Positions 24,816 to 33,548 of a DNA stretch of 45,918 bases are shown one piece after another. The notes beneath the pieces were generated by a model, which worked only from the letters and a program-made list of their open reading frames with translations, was not told the origin of the DNA and ran no database searches. How positions within the stretch are numbered: the stretch's first letter is position 1; every line of letters starts with the position of its first letter. The stretch lies in assembly GCA_022449945.1 (NCBI GenBank), contig JAKURM010000008.1, positions 1 through 45,918 of the forward strand, written 5' to 3'. The position numbers and the translations under genes were made by a program. The DNA is from Candidatus Thalassarchaeum sp. Lineage in GTDB: Archaea; Thermoplasmatota; Poseidoniia; Poseidoniales; Thalassarchaeaceae.

Positions 24816-25715
24816 TCATGCATTTTCTTCGGCGACTGATGAAGATGGAGCTGCCCCATAAATTGTGACTGTAACTATTGCGGCTAGGACTAGGAATATC
24901 CCTACCGTTTGGTTTCTGGACGGGTTCTCATCTAGAAGTACTACACCCCAAATCAGTGTAAGAACCGGTTGAAGTAGTACTGCGAAAGATGTGTGTGCTG
25001 CCGGTAGTCTTGGTAGTGAATACGCGATTGCTGTCCAGCCCCCTACTTGACAAACTAATGCCAGTACTACCAACCAAGCGTGTCCGGGCCATGTTGGTTC
25101 GAGGACTATGGGGTCAATGGAAATACGCTCGAGATCCATCAGACCGAGGATTAGCAGTCCCAGAGCGGCTCCAGCCGTGGCGTCCAATTGGGCATTCGTT
25201 GCCGGTGCCAACTCCCTGTTTGAATATCGGAATAAAATTAGGAATGAGGAGTAGAAGAATGCGGCCCCAGCGCCAAAGATCACCCCCTTCACTGGAGCGA
25301 CTCCAAATGGCTCAGGATCGTCTATTCCAGCAATTAGAGCAAGGCCCAACAGAACCAGGGGGAGGGAAAACAGTATTGCGGGATTCGGACGCTCACCAAA
25401 TAACTTCCAAGAAGCCAGTGTCACAATAATGACCTGGGAGTTACCCAATAAGGTTGCAATCCCAATTCCGATGAAGATCATCGAACTGTGGTAGGCGAGC
25501 ATGTCTGGAGCAAGAATAAGCCCAGCAGCGAATGCCATCCACCTGGTCCTGGGACTCCTCATGTCCTTTCTTCTGGAATAGAATGCCAAGATTAGCAGAA
25601 TTGGTAGAGCATATAGCATTCTGAAGAATGCCCCTGTAGAGGGGTTTGTTTCAGATGCCACGAAGAAAACCGGTGAGAATGAAATCGCAACGGCACCAGA
25701 CAATGCGATTAGCAT
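24816..25715 (-). CDS. EamA/DMT-family transporter
   Basis: A drug/metabolite transporter superfamily protein of 299 residues with about ten hydrophobic helices in two EamA repeats. The first starts MLIALSGAVAISFSPVFFVA with the conserved NPSTGAFFRMLYALPIL step. The second begins about residue 150 (GVIFGAGAAFFYSSFLILFRYSNRE) and ends with the typical HTSFAVLLQPVLTLIWGVVLLDENPSRNQTVGIFLVLAAI. The E-x-x-x-x-x-Q-x-x-G motif near the end is the family's LGE-x-x-x-x-x-q-xxG in modified form (DENPSRNQTVG). Substrates of such proteins range from amino acids to nucleotide derivatives, and none can be inferred. It is the last gene of the rpe-bolA-grx-eamA run, 40 bp after the glutaredoxin gene. Confidence 0.85.
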   Translation of the reverse strand: MLIALSGAVAISFSPVFFVASETNPSTGAFFRMLYALPILLILAFYSRRKDMRSPRTRWMAFAAGLILAPDMLAYHSSMIFIGIGIATLLGNSQVIIVTLASWKLFGERPNPAILFSLPLVLLGLALIAGIDDPEPFGVAPVKGVIFGAGAAFFYSSFLILFRYSNRELAPATNAQLDATAGAALGLLILGLMDLERISIDPIVLEPTWPGHAWLVVLALVCQVGGWTAIAYSLPRLPAAHTSFAVLLQPVLTLIWGVVLLDENPSRNQTVGIFLVLAAIVTVTIYGAAPSSSVAEENA

Positions 25716-25755
25716 AGTCTGCCGGTCCGAATCGACCGAAATGAGAGAGTCCCCC

Positions 25756-26082
25756 TCAAGATTCCTCGGCTTCCAGCATCTGCTTCAATTCGCCGCTTTC
25801 GAACATTTCCAAGGCAATGTCGGAGCCTCCTATTAGTTCTCCATGAACAAAAATCTGTGGCATTGTGGGGAAGTCAGCCCATTCGCATACCGAGGGTATT
25901 GCTCTCGGGTCGGAAAGGACATTGACGCAGACGAAGGGCCGTTCAAGTTGCTGTAGAACCGTTGCAGCCCTATTGCTGAACCCACACAAAGGCTGCTGCG
26001 GGGTTCCTTTCATGAATAGGACTAGTGGGTTTTCGCTGACAAGCTCTTGTAGCTCGTCTGGGGTCCAGTTGAATTCTGACAT
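25756..26082 (-). CDS. Monothiol (CGFS) glutaredoxin
   Basis: A 108-residue Grx4-type glutaredoxin that binds and hands over [2Fe-2S] clusters rather than reducing disulfides. Its signature is FMKGTPQQPLCGFSNRAATVLQQL, i.e. the K-G-T-P-x-x-P-x-CGFS block unique to this class, followed by TMPQIFVHGELIGGSDI (cis-proline and the glutathione-binding GG-x-D). The ATG at 26082 is preferred because the family homology starts there; earlier codons overlap the BolA gene. It lies 4 bp downstream of the bolA-like gene on the same strand, so both are almost certainly made from one transcript. The pair mirrors the known Grx4-BolA complexes of bacteria and eukaryotes. Confidence 0.93.
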   Translation of the reverse strand: MSEFNWTPDELQELVSENPLVLFMKGTPQQPLCGFSNRAATVLQQLERPFVCVNVLSDPRAIPSVCEWADFPTMPQIFVHGELIGGSDIALEMFESGELKQMLEAEES

Positions 26083-26086
26083 TGTT

Positions 26087-26410
26087 TCACTCCTTGTCCG
26101 GTCTTCGTATATGGACTCCAAAGAACTCTGCTTCTTCACCATGTGGGTCGAATGCTGTAACTCCGCTTGATTCGGCTTGTTCCGGAGTCATGCACTTTAG
26201 ATCTAATGCGTGAACTGTGTTTGATTTAATGTACTGTTTGAAGTGACTGAGGATTGGTCTCTGTCTCTGGAGAGGTCGAACTCCTTCATAGCTGCTAGAA
26301 ATTACTCTGACATGGAAATGATCACCACTTCCATGAAGATCGGAGACCTCAACCACGGCATCTGGGACTATGATCAGGACCTGGTCCCTTATCCAGTCCT
26401 CATCGGGCAT
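26087..26410 (-). CDS. BolA-family protein
   Basis: A 107-residue BolA-like protein. The family core is VSDLHGSGDHFHVRVISSSYEGV with the H-x-H pair used for cluster binding with CGFS glutaredoxins, followed by RPLQRQRPILSHFKQYIKSNTVHALDLKCMTPEQ, close to the R-H-x-x-V-x-x-x-L...IHALsl-TP-E end of BolA proteins. BolA partners monothiol glutaredoxins in Fe-S cluster insertion and iron sensing in eukaryotes and bacteria. It starts 42 bp after rpe on the same strand and is followed 4 bp later by a CGFS glutaredoxin, which makes a functional pair very likely. Residues 85-107 (SSGVTAFDPHGEEAEFFGV) extend past the usual domain end. Confidence 0.9.
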   Translation of the reverse strand: MPDEDWIRDQVLIIVPDAVVEVSDLHGSGDHFHVRVISSSYEGVRPLQRQRPILSHFKQYIKSNTVHALDLKCMTPEQAESSGVTAFDPHGEEAEFFGVHIRRPDKE

Positions 26411-26452
26411 GGATTAATGCTCGGGTAGGGGTGTTTTGAATGCTGTTAGTTG

Positions 26453-27133
26453 CTATTCTCCCAGATATTTGTTGATTGAAGATAGGTTCTGCCTGATTGA
26501 TGCTCTGTCATTAATCAGTCCCGAGCCCACAACTGCTATGTCAACGCCCCAACTAGCCACCATGGCAGCGTTATGATCTTTGATTCCGCCATCAATCATA
26601 ATCTTGGTTTCCCGGCCTCCCTCAGAAATCTGCAAGTCTATTGCTGAACGAAATGCCTTCACCTTGCCCTCAACCTCAGGCATAAATGACTGGCCTCCCT
26701 TACCTGGGACAACTGACATGACAAGTACCAGGTCTAGATCTGGTAGGAGAGGAATCACACTATCTTCGGATGTGCTGGGGTTGAGAACGCACCCCACTTG
26801 GACACCTGCTTCTCTTAGTTTCGATATTAGGTCGGGAAAATCGTTTACAGCTTCAATGTGAGCGATTACCATGTCAACCCCGGCATCGACATACTGGTTC
26901 CATGTTTCCTCTGCATTTGTGATCATTAGATGACAGTCGATGAACACCTCTGGTCCCAGTCTATCGCGAACTGAGCGAATAAGTGCTGGTCCGAAAGTTA
27001 TGGTCCTGTTGACGACCCAATTGCCGTCCATCACATCCATGTGGATCCAATTTATTCCGGATTCTATAGCTTCCTCGAGAGTTTTCCCGAGCTTCGAGAA
27101 ATCGGCTGTAAGAATGCTGGGGGTGATCTCCAT
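26453..27133 (-). CDS. rpe: Ribulose-phosphate 3-epimerase
   Basis: Interconverts ribulose 5-phosphate and xylulose 5-phosphate in pentose phosphate metabolism. The 226-residue TIM barrel starts MEITPSILTADFSKLGKTLEEA. It has the metal ligands in WIHMDVMDGNWV (H and D), IDCHLMI (H) and IMIDGGIKDHNA (catalytic D), with the phosphate-binding VVGSGLI at the end. VMSVVPGKGGQSFMPEVEGKV matches the family's MSV-PGFGGQ-F-P loop, with K for F. The length fits the family only from the ATG at 27133; the frame continues upstream into the divergent thioredoxin gene and is not used. It probably leads the rpe-bolA-grx-eamA run and diverges from trxA across 118 bp. Confidence 0.95.
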   Translation of the reverse strand: MEITPSILTADFSKLGKTLEEAIESGINWIHMDVMDGNWVVNRTITFGPALIRSVRDRLGPEVFIDCHLMITNAEETWNQYVDAGVDMVIAHIEAVNDFPDLISKLREAGVQVGCVLNPSTSEDSVIPLLPDLDLVLVMSVVPGKGGQSFMPEVEGKVKAFRSAIDLQISEGGRETKIMIDGGIKDHNAAMVASWGVDIAVVGSGLINDRASIRQNLSSINKYLGE

Positions 27134-27251
27134 TTGTTTCCCCCTCAAGCAGCGGGAGGGTGTTTCGGTTCTCAATCCCTCGTATGCAATCCATCCTTCT
27201 GAATACGCATATTGATAGGATGGGAACGCATGGTTTGTGCAAGGTGAGATA

Positions 27252-27569
27252 ATGGGGAAGATTGTTGATGCAAGTGATTCGGACTTTGATGTGGTAACAA
27301 AGAGTGACGAGTGGGTTCTAGTCGATTTCTGGGCTCCTTGGTGTGGTCCTTGCAGGATGGTGGGACCGGTGCTTAGCCAAATTGCGGATGAGAGGGAGAT
27401 TACGGTAGCCAAAGTGAATACCGATGTAAATCCGCTGACTTCTGGAAGATTTGGAATCAGGGGAATTCCTGCCCTACTGTTATTCAGGAATGGCGAAATG
27501 ATCGATAGGATGACCGGTGCCATGCCGAAGCACGGAATGGATACATGGCTAAACCGTCACATGGCTTAA
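27252..27569 (+). CDS. trxA: Thioredoxin
   Basis: A general protein disulfide reductase of 105 residues, starting MGKIVDASDSDFDVV. The active site is FWAPWCGPCRMVGPVL, and GIRGIPALLLFRNGE supplies the cis-proline loop. Spacing and length are those of a canonical thioredoxin. The ATG at 27252 is chosen over an upstream one because it is preceded by an AGGTGAGAT ribosome-binding stretch and matches the family start. An AT-rich box near 27206-27215 (ACGCATATTG) is a possible TATA element. Its end is one base from the end of the convergent STAND ATPase gene. No thioredoxin reductase is present in this window. Confidence 0.95.
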   Translation: MGKIVDASDSDFDVVTKSDEWVLVDFWAPWCGPCRMVGPVLSQIADEREITVAKVNTDVNPLTSGRFGIRGIPALLLFRNGEMIDRMTGAMPKHGMDTWLNRHMA

Positions 27570-27570
27570 G

Positions 27571-29136
27571 CTAGGATTGCTCCAACTTTCTAGATCGTTC
27601 CTCATGTGGTGCCCCTACTTCTCTGAGTAGTCGGGATCTAAGTGCCTCGTGGAGCCACATTCCCTCCTTTAGCTCAAGCATTAGTCCCCTCTCGATTAGG
27701 GGTTTTGGCGGACTTCCCTCCACACCGGCAGCTCTAGCCAGCCTAGTCCAAGGAACTGGCCTATCTGAAACTGCCAGGATTGATAGTATCTCTCGATGAT
27801 CATCTGGTAGAACATCAAGTATCTCCTCATCCAGGAATCGTAGCCAGTCCTCATGCAAGGTTTGGCCATAAATCTCCAGTAATTCTACCGCTAATGGGTG
27901 GCCCCCGGTAGCCTCGTATATCTGCTCTGCAGGAGCGGATTCGGGTAAATCCATCATTCCGAGCCAAGCAGAAACCTCCTCAATGCTCAGACCCGTTAGT
28001 GACAATTCAGTTACCCTTTCCCTGGTGATGACGTCGCGGCGATCATAGAATGCGAGATTGGTCCTAGAAATTAGCAAGAGTCTGAGCTGGGTTGATTCGG
28101 CTATCTGCAGAAGAGCTCCAAAGAAATGATCTCCGGTACTTCCGATATTGTGAACGTCATCGAGGATAATTAGCGCTTCACCTACGGATGAGTCTATCGT
28201 GTTGTCAACGAGTCCCTCCTTGTCATTCATGTGGGCAGTCAGGCGGCGTCGATAAGCATCCAAATCTATTCTTGCGCCAGGTCTGAGAGGGAGGGAGGCA
28301 AGAATGTTGTAAGGATCTTCAGATTCATCTGTGATGCCGAACCTGTGTAGAATACTGGTAGCAATCCCAAGCGGAGAATCCCATGGTTGGCACGGGTAGT
28401 ACATTGCCATCGGCCTTTGTTCTGAGCCGTTATACTCAGAAAGCCAATGTGATGCTAGTGTGGTCTTTCCACAGCCGGCAATACCGGAAAGAACGAGCAT
28501 TGGTTTACCTGACCTGAACCAATCTGCAAGAAGAGCCTTCTCGTTTGTCCTTCCATGAACTATTCGGGTAATAGGTGGACTAGTGTGGTAGGTAGAATGG
28601 GCACCTGTCATCATTGACAGTGAACCGGGGTCGGGGATTGTGTCCTCATTCTTTACTAGGACTCCAAATCTAATATCTCCAAAGTTCAGAACTCCCTCGT
28701 GTTGGGCATGCATAAGGACTTGTAGAAGGCTAAGGCCGGTCTGAAGCTTCGAGGAAGCTTGGTCGGCTCTAACTTCTAGAAGTTCCCCGTCCCTTGAGCG
28801 AACGAGGACCGTGGTTGAGCGTAAATTGGAGATTCGGTCTCTTGCCAATTCTCTCCCTACGTCTGTCAGTTGCCAGGTTTTTTGCCTTCTCTTTTCACCT
28901 CGAACGGTCCTACTGTGTTGAGACACCGCATCAAGTGACATCAATTCACTCATCGCCCTAGAGACATTGGGAGGGTGCAAGGCACACGACTCGGCAATTC
29001 CGGAGCGGGTGATATCATTAGTAACAATATAGTGATCAGCCTGATGGTCCTGCTCCCAGAGATGTAGGATGATCCTGTCCGATACGGAAACGTTTGGCTT
29101 TGCATCGCCGCGTGCCATGTTTTGCCTCGACGACAA
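27571..29136 (-). CDS. Winged-helix STAND-type NTPase, predicted signalling regulator
   Basis: A 521-residue predicted regulator. Residues 15-100 form a winged helix-turn-helix (DRIILHLWEQD, then SGIAESCALHPPNVSRAMSELMSLDAV and GEKRRQKTWQLTDVGRELA), similar to MarR/ArsR-like domains. A linker of about 90 residues follows. A P-loop NTPase of the STAND/NB-ARC kind comes next, with Walker A SGIAGCGKTTLASHWL (218-226), Walker B EALIILDDVHNIG (about 320), sensor LRLLLISRTN and the helical GGHPLAVELLEIYG motif. A C-terminal helical winged region (PDDHREILSILAVSDRPVPWTRLARAAG) completes the core, but no obvious sensor repeats such as TPR or WD follow. This is the layout of MalT/AfsR-type regulators. 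ATGs at 29136 or 29118 are possible starts. It is convergent with trxA and 34 bp after the S15 hydrolase gene. Confidence 0.8.
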   Translation of the reverse strand: MSSRQNMARGDAKPNVSVSDRIILHLWEQDHQADHYIVTNDITRSGIAESCALHPPNVSRAMSELMSLDAVSQHSRTVRGEKRRQKTWQLTDVGRELARDRISNLRSTTVLVRSRDGELLEVRADQASSKLQTGLSLLQVLMHAQHEGVLNFGDIRFGVLVKNEDTIPDPGSLSMMTGAHSTYHTSPPITRIVHGRTNEKALLADWFRSGKPMLVLSGIAGCGKTTLASHWLSEYNGSEQRPMAMYYPCQPWDSPLGIATSILHRFGITDESEDPYNILASLPLRPGARIDLDAYRRRLTAHMNDKEGLVDNTIDSSVGEALIILDDVHNIGSTGDHFFGALLQIAESTQLRLLLISRTNLAFYDRRDVITRERVTELSLTGLSIEEVSAWLGMMDLPESAPAEQIYEATGGHPLAVELLEIYGQTLHEDWLRFLDEEILDVLPDDHREILSILAVSDRPVPWTRLARAAGVEGSPPKPLIERGLMLELKEGMWLHEALRSRLLREVGAPHEERSRKLEQS

Positions 29137-29170
29137 AGGTCTGCATCAAGCGTTCGGGACGTAGTATTAC

Positions 29171-31000
29171 CTAACCTTCATCGTGACAATGTGGATATCC
29201 TTGGTGCATAGGCGGCAAAAACAGATTGCTGCAGTCCCTATTGACCGAAGAAAGGCTGAGAACGCTCTCAGATCCAAGTCCAAGAGATACCGGCATAGTA
29301 GAAGAAGGGCTTGGAACATAGTCTTCTCCTGTCTGGGAAATTATCAGGTTTATTCCATCTCCCTCGGGCACTACAACATCCATTCCGAAGAATTCCATTT
29401 TTGCTATTACAGTGGTTCCGGGGACTAGCATCTCGCCCTCCTTGCCACCAGCATGAAATCTGAGGTCCATCACAGCATGACCCAGATGCTTGCCATCGCT
29501 GGATTGTACCATCTCCACGAACAGGTGACCGCTTGTTGATGCAAGAGAAATAGTGGCCTCCACGTGGAATGTAGGTGTGCCAACTATCCGGACTTCTCTT
29601 TCGAATTTGGGGCATTCGATTGTTAAGCTAGAGAATGCCGTGATGGTATCGCTGCCTCCAATAATTGAGCATTGGTCCATGTCCATCCTAATCCATTCTA
29701 AATCATTAGGGGGATACTGCACTTCGACCCTCCAGCCGCCAATGTTGTCCTGAACCTCTGCAACAAGCCTGGGCTGGGGGCCCTTGTCCATCAGATAGAA
29801 ATTGAACCATTCAAGCAGGTCATCGGCCCAGTCCCATCTTAGTGTATACGGGAAGGCCTCTCCACCTCTGCCAGATCCTAGGCCCTCATGATCAGAACTG
29901 CGATCTGGGTAGTGATGGCCCCACTGACCGTATAGACCCTTGACCTCAAACCCGGCATCAACCATGATGTTATGAACTGGGAATGCCATATGCGGGTCAA
30001 CGTTCCAGTCTTGCAATCCGTGAATGATATACACAGAACCTCCGTAATTCTGAATCGCTCTAGAAAGAAAATGCCTCTCTTCCCAATAGTCGCTTCCAGT
30101 CCATGCCAAGTTATCGCCAGTCAGATATGCCCCTACTCCAGCGTAATAGCCCTCAAAATATCCCTCACATGCATTCTGGACATCCTCTAAATCTCCATCA
30201 AGGCCGAAGCTGCCATAAACTCCATTGTGCATAATTGCCCCCCTTGCCTCCATGCTTCCATTCCTCCACATCAAATCATGGACCCCAATTAATCCTGACA
30301 TTGGGACAATCGTTCTCAGGAATTCTGAACCCATGGCAGCTGCCTCCCAGGGCGTGGATCCGTCGTATGACTTCCCGATGGCACCAACATTCCCATTTGA
30401 GAATGGTGCACTTCCAAGATATTCAACGGCCGCATGGATTCCCTCTTGCTCGTCCAAACCCATCAGATCCATGCAGTGATTTGATTCGCCTGTCCCAAAA
30501 ACGCTAACCTGAGCGACACCGAAACCGTGTGGGACGAAATTCTCGATCAAGAAGCGGCCAAGTCGGTTCGCCGGAGTTAAGGCATCGACATCTCCATCGT
30601 CGTAGTATGGCCCAATTTCAGCAATTATCGGTACGCGACAATTGTCTTCGACCTCTGGCAAATCAAAGTCACATCCTTCGATAACTGGCAGCCACAGTCC
30701 TAGATGGACCTCTGCGCCGCCCGATGCGCCAGCCCCCCCATCTACCAAGCCGATTGCTGGAACCTGAACATAGATAGAGCGAACCGAATCAATGGCAAAT
30801 GTGCCATTCCAGGAAACTCTGCTGAAAACATCATCGTCACGGTATTGCATTTCCGAGCGATCTTCAACAGGAGGCAACCAGTGTTCGTCTTCAGAAGAGT
30901 CGGGGTCAGCTATTGAACCGCCCAAACATCCCGATATCGATGGCATTAGCAAGAAAATGCAGATGAGGGCACACGAATTGCCAATGCGCATGATTTTCAC
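29171..31000 (-). CDS. Secreted lipoprotein, CocE/X-Pro dipeptidyl-peptidase (S15) family
   Basis: An extracellular alpha/beta hydrolase of 609 residues, tethered by lipid. The N-terminus is a signal peptide with lipobox SISGC (C25). The catalytic triad of the S15/CocE-NonD family can be placed as S211 in AIGKSYDGSTPWEAA (G-x-S-Y-x-G), D331 in IHGLQDWNVDP and H362/H363 in YGQWGHHYPDR. The last 170 residues form the C-terminal beta-jellyroll (VGTPTFHVEATIS, HLGHAVMDLRFHAG) found in this family. Such enzymes cleave X-Pro dipeptides or ester/acyl substrates; a peptide-scavenging role outside the cell would suit a marine heterotroph (inference). It is divergent from the ferritin-VIT1 gene and 34 bp upstream of the STAND regulator. 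Confidence 0.88.
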   Translation of the reverse strand: MKIMRIGNSCALICIFLLMPSISGCLGGSIADPDSSEDEHWLPPVEDRSEMQYRDDDVFSRVSWNGTFAIDSVRSIYVQVPAIGLVDGGAGASGGAEVHLGLWLPVIEGCDFDLPEVEDNCRVPIIAEIGPYYDDGDVDALTPANRLGRFLIENFVPHGFGVAQVSVFGTGESNHCMDLMGLDEQEGIHAAVEYLGSAPFSNGNVGAIGKSYDGSTPWEAAAMGSEFLRTIVPMSGLIGVHDLMWRNGSMEARGAIMHNGVYGSFGLDGDLEDVQNACEGYFEGYYAGVGAYLTGDNLAWTGSDYWEERHFLSRAIQNYGGSVYIIHGLQDWNVDPHMAFPVHNIMVDAGFEVKGLYGQWGHHYPDRSSDHEGLGSGRGGEAFPYTLRWDWADDLLEWFNFYLMDKGPQPRLVAEVQDNIGGWRVEVQYPPNDLEWIRMDMDQCSIIGGSDTITAFSSLTIECPKFEREVRIVGTPTFHVEATISLASTSGHLFVEMVQSSDGKHLGHAVMDLRFHAGGKEGEMLVPGTTVIAKMEFFGMDVVVPEGDGINLIISQTGEDYVPSPSSTMPVSLGLGSESVLSLSSVNRDCSNLFLPPMHQGYPHCHDEG

Positions 31001-31072
31001 GTGGAGGGGTCACTCATCATGGATTCGGTTTTCTGAGATGAGTTCAATAGTCCTAAGTTCTAAGACAATAGT

Positions 31073-31954
31073 ATGGGCGACTCTAGGATGGATAGGTTGC
31101 TTCGTTTGCAACGGATGGAGGCTACGGAGGCAGAAGTCTACAGGAGGTTGGCAAGGATCCAACCAGACCCAATGAACAAATCTATTCTAGAAGGAATTGC
31201 GTTGGAAGAGGAGAGGCACGAGTCGGAAATTGCAAAGATGACAGGACAAGTTATTGAAGCGGACATCTGGAAAGTGAGGAAGCAAGTAATGCTTGCCAGG
31301 CTTTTCGGTTTCACTTTCTCTATCAAGATGATGGAGGCCACGGAGAAGGATGCTTCTGCTGAATATCGGGAGCTCGGACTCCATGACATTGCGGACGAAG
31401 AGGATGCTCATGAGGAAAACATGATTGGGATGCTCGACGAAGAACGGTTGCGATACTCGGGTAGCGTAGTACTGGGGATGTCCGACGCATTGGTAGAGCT
31501 AACTGGCGCTCTAGCTGGACTTACCTTTGCACTTCGAGACCTGAGGCTGGTAGCATTGGCCGGTTTGGTAACAGGAATTGCCGCGGCGTTCAGCATGGGG
31601 GCCTCGGAGTTCCTTTCTTCTAGGGCCGAGAAGAAGGACGAGTCGGCAATAAAGGCTGCAATATTCACTTGGATTTCCTACCTAATTACTGTCTTGCTTC
31701 TTGTTTCTCCGTATCTATTAATCGGTAATGACACAGCAGACTTCCAAGGACTTGGTCCCCACATTCAGGCCCTGTTCGGTACCCTTTCCATTGGGCTAAT
31801 CATTGTGGCTTTGTTCAACTACTATGTCTCAGTAGTTGAAGGAGTCTCATTCAAGACCAGATTCTCTGAGATGGCAGCAATCCTGGGAGTTGTTACCCTG
31901 ATTTCTTACGGAATAGGAATAGCTCTTCGGGGTTTTCTAGGAGTGGAAGTCTGA
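31073..31954 (+). CDS. Ferritin-like/VIT1 fusion, predicted iron or manganese transporter
   Basis: A 293-residue membrane protein. Residues 1-125 form a rubrerythrin/ferritin-like four-helix domain with repeated E-x-x-H motifs (EATEAEVYRRLA, ALEEERHESEIAK, MMEATEKDASAEYRE, DEEDAHEENM). Residues 130-293 form a CCC1/VIT1 transporter: SGSVVLGMSDALVELTGALAGLTFAL is the family's helix 1, followed by AAFSMGASEFLSSRAEKK and three further hydrophobic helices. The same fusion is known as membrane-bound ferritin (MbfA), which exports iron in some bacteria. Here it would move Fe2+ or Mn2+ across the cytoplasmic membrane after sensing or binding by the ferritin part. The ATG at 31073 follows a 72-bp divergent promoter gap from the S15 lipoprotein gene. 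Confidence 0.88.
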   Translation: MGDSRMDRLLRLQRMEATEAEVYRRLARIQPDPMNKSILEGIALEEERHESEIAKMTGQVIEADIWKVRKQVMLARLFGFTFSIKMMEATEKDASAEYRELGLHDIADEEDAHEENMIGMLDEERLRYSGSVVLGMSDALVELTGALAGLTFALRDLRLVALAGLVTGIAAAFSMGASEFLSSRAEKKDESAIKAAIFTWISYLITVLLLVSPYLLIGNDTADFQGLGPHIQALFGTLSIGLIIVALFNYYVSVVEGVSFKTRFSEMAAILGVVTLISYGIGIALRGFLGVEV

Positions 31955-32005
31955 GATTGGGGGCGGTTCCGCAATCTATGTGTCCGACACCGGTCTCCGG
32001 GACAC

Positions 32006-33508
32006 ATGGATACATACGAGGAATTGCTCGCTAGACTGAAAGACATAGACTTAATTGGCCAGATTGGGGGGTTGATTAGCTGGGATCAAGAGGTGCTAAT
32101 GCCACCGAAGGCAGCCTCATTGAGAGCAGAACAACTTGCTTGGGTATCAAAGGCAGGTCACGAGAGGTTGACAGACCAGAAAATAGGAGAGTTGCTAACT
32201 CAACTTGAGTCTGATGACGGTCTCGATGAAGTTGGATTGGCAAATGTCAGGCTTGCTAGGGAATCCTATGACAGGGCCACGAAGCTCCCGACCGGATTCG
32301 TCGAAGAGATGGCCAAGCACAGATCTAGGGCTCAGATTTCATGGACAGAGGCCCGTTCAAAGGACGACTTCTCTATCTTCCGAGACGACTTGGCGAAGGC
32401 AATAGAGCTCGCAAGAAAGAAGGCCGACTATCTTGGATACGAAGACTTGCGATACGATGCCCTTCTGGACCTGTACGAGACGGGACTGACTGTGGCTAGA
32501 GTCGATCCGCTTTTCGCTGGGCTACGAGATAAAGTCGCACCATTGATCAGGGCGGTTATGGAAAGTGGAAGGCGTCCCGACACATCCTGGATTGATGACA
32601 ATTCTTGGCCCCAACCAGCACAAGAGCAGTTGAGTCAAGGCGTTGCTGAAGCGATTGGTTTTGACTTCAATGCAGGTAGGAGGGATGCATCGACACATCC
32701 CTTCTGTGGTGGGCCGAATCCAGATGACGTAAGATGGACAACCAGGTACAATGAGTCTGATCCATTCGGCTCACTCTATGGTTCGATGCACGAGACGGGC
32801 CACGGGACCTATGAACAAGGTCGAAGAAGAGACTTAGATTTCCAACCCGCTGGACAGGCAAATGGTCTTGGAGTTCACGAGAGCCAGAGCAGGCTCTGGG
32901 AGAACCAAGTTGGGAGATCTAGGGAGTTCTGCGAATGGGCACTCCCACTTTGGAAGAAGTGCTTTCCCGAAAATACGGAAGAAATAGGCGTAGAAGAGTT
33001 ATGGCAGGCTGTCAACCTAGTAGAGCCTAGTCTAATCAGGGTGGAGGCAGACGAGGCGACCTACAATTTGCATATCATGATTCGTTACGAGATTGAGAAA
33101 ATGTTGATCGGAGGAAGTCTTGAGGTTGATGATCTTCCTGATGCATGGGACGATATGTACGAGGAATTCTTGGGAATCAGGGCCCCTAATCGTGCACTTG
33201 GGGTCCTGCAAGATATTCACTGGTCCATGGGGGCATTTGGCTACTTCCCCACATATACTCTGGGTAACCTGTATGCAGCACAGCTCCTAGAGGCGGCTAG
33301 AGGAGAATTGCCTGAACATGACTTGCAGATTAGCAGAGGTGACTTCGTGCCATTGCTCAGCTGGATGAGAGAGCACGTGCACAGCAGAGGCAGTATTCTC
33401 AAGCCCGCTCAACTTATTGAGGAAGCAACGGGGGCTGCGCCATCTCCCGATGCTTTTGTCCGGTATCTTGGATCGAAGATAGAAAGGCTGTATGGCATTA
33501 AGGCGTAA
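32006..33508 (+). CDS. M32 family metallocarboxypeptidase (carboxypeptidase Taq)
   Basis: A 500-residue zinc carboxypeptidase that trims residues from peptide C-termini. It starts MDTYEELLARLKDIDLIGQIGGLISWDQEVLMPPKA, the usual M32 opening (helix then WDQ-x-x-MP). The zinc site is MHETGHGTYEQG (H262, E263, H266) and the third ligand lies in GVHESQSRLWEN (E292). Further family blocks are HPFCGGPNPDDVRWTTRY and the R-x-E-A-DE-x-TYNLHI motif (RVEADEATYNLHIMIRYEIE). Length matches the family (about 500). The enzyme is cytoplasmic, with no signal peptide. It begins 51 bp after the ferritin-VIT1 gene, in a leader containing a TCCGACACCGG/CCGGGACA inverted-repeat-like patch. Confidence 0.95.
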   Translation: MDTYEELLARLKDIDLIGQIGGLISWDQEVLMPPKAASLRAEQLAWVSKAGHERLTDQKIGELLTQLESDDGLDEVGLANVRLARESYDRATKLPTGFVEEMAKHRSRAQISWTEARSKDDFSIFRDDLAKAIELARKKADYLGYEDLRYDALLDLYETGLTVARVDPLFAGLRDKVAPLIRAVMESGRRPDTSWIDDNSWPQPAQEQLSQGVAEAIGFDFNAGRRDASTHPFCGGPNPDDVRWTTRYNESDPFGSLYGSMHETGHGTYEQGRRRDLDFQPAGQANGLGVHESQSRLWENQVGRSREFCEWALPLWKKCFPENTEEIGVEELWQAVNLVEPSLIRVEADEATYNLHIMIRYEIEKMLIGGSLEVDDLPDAWDDMYEEFLGIRAPNRALGVLQDIHWSMGAFGYFPTYTLGNLYAAQLLEAARGELPEHDLQISRGDFVPLLSWMREHVHSRGSILKPAQLIEEATGAAPSPDAFVRYLGSKIERLYGIKA

Positions 33509-33548
33509 CGTCGAGCAAAGTCGATAGCGGGGGCGTCTTTGGACGAAC

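Noticed and set aside
27134-27523. Upstream extension of rpe over the thioredoxin gene
   Set aside because: It runs antisense through a clear thioredoxin; the epimerase homology starts exactly at the ATG at 27133.
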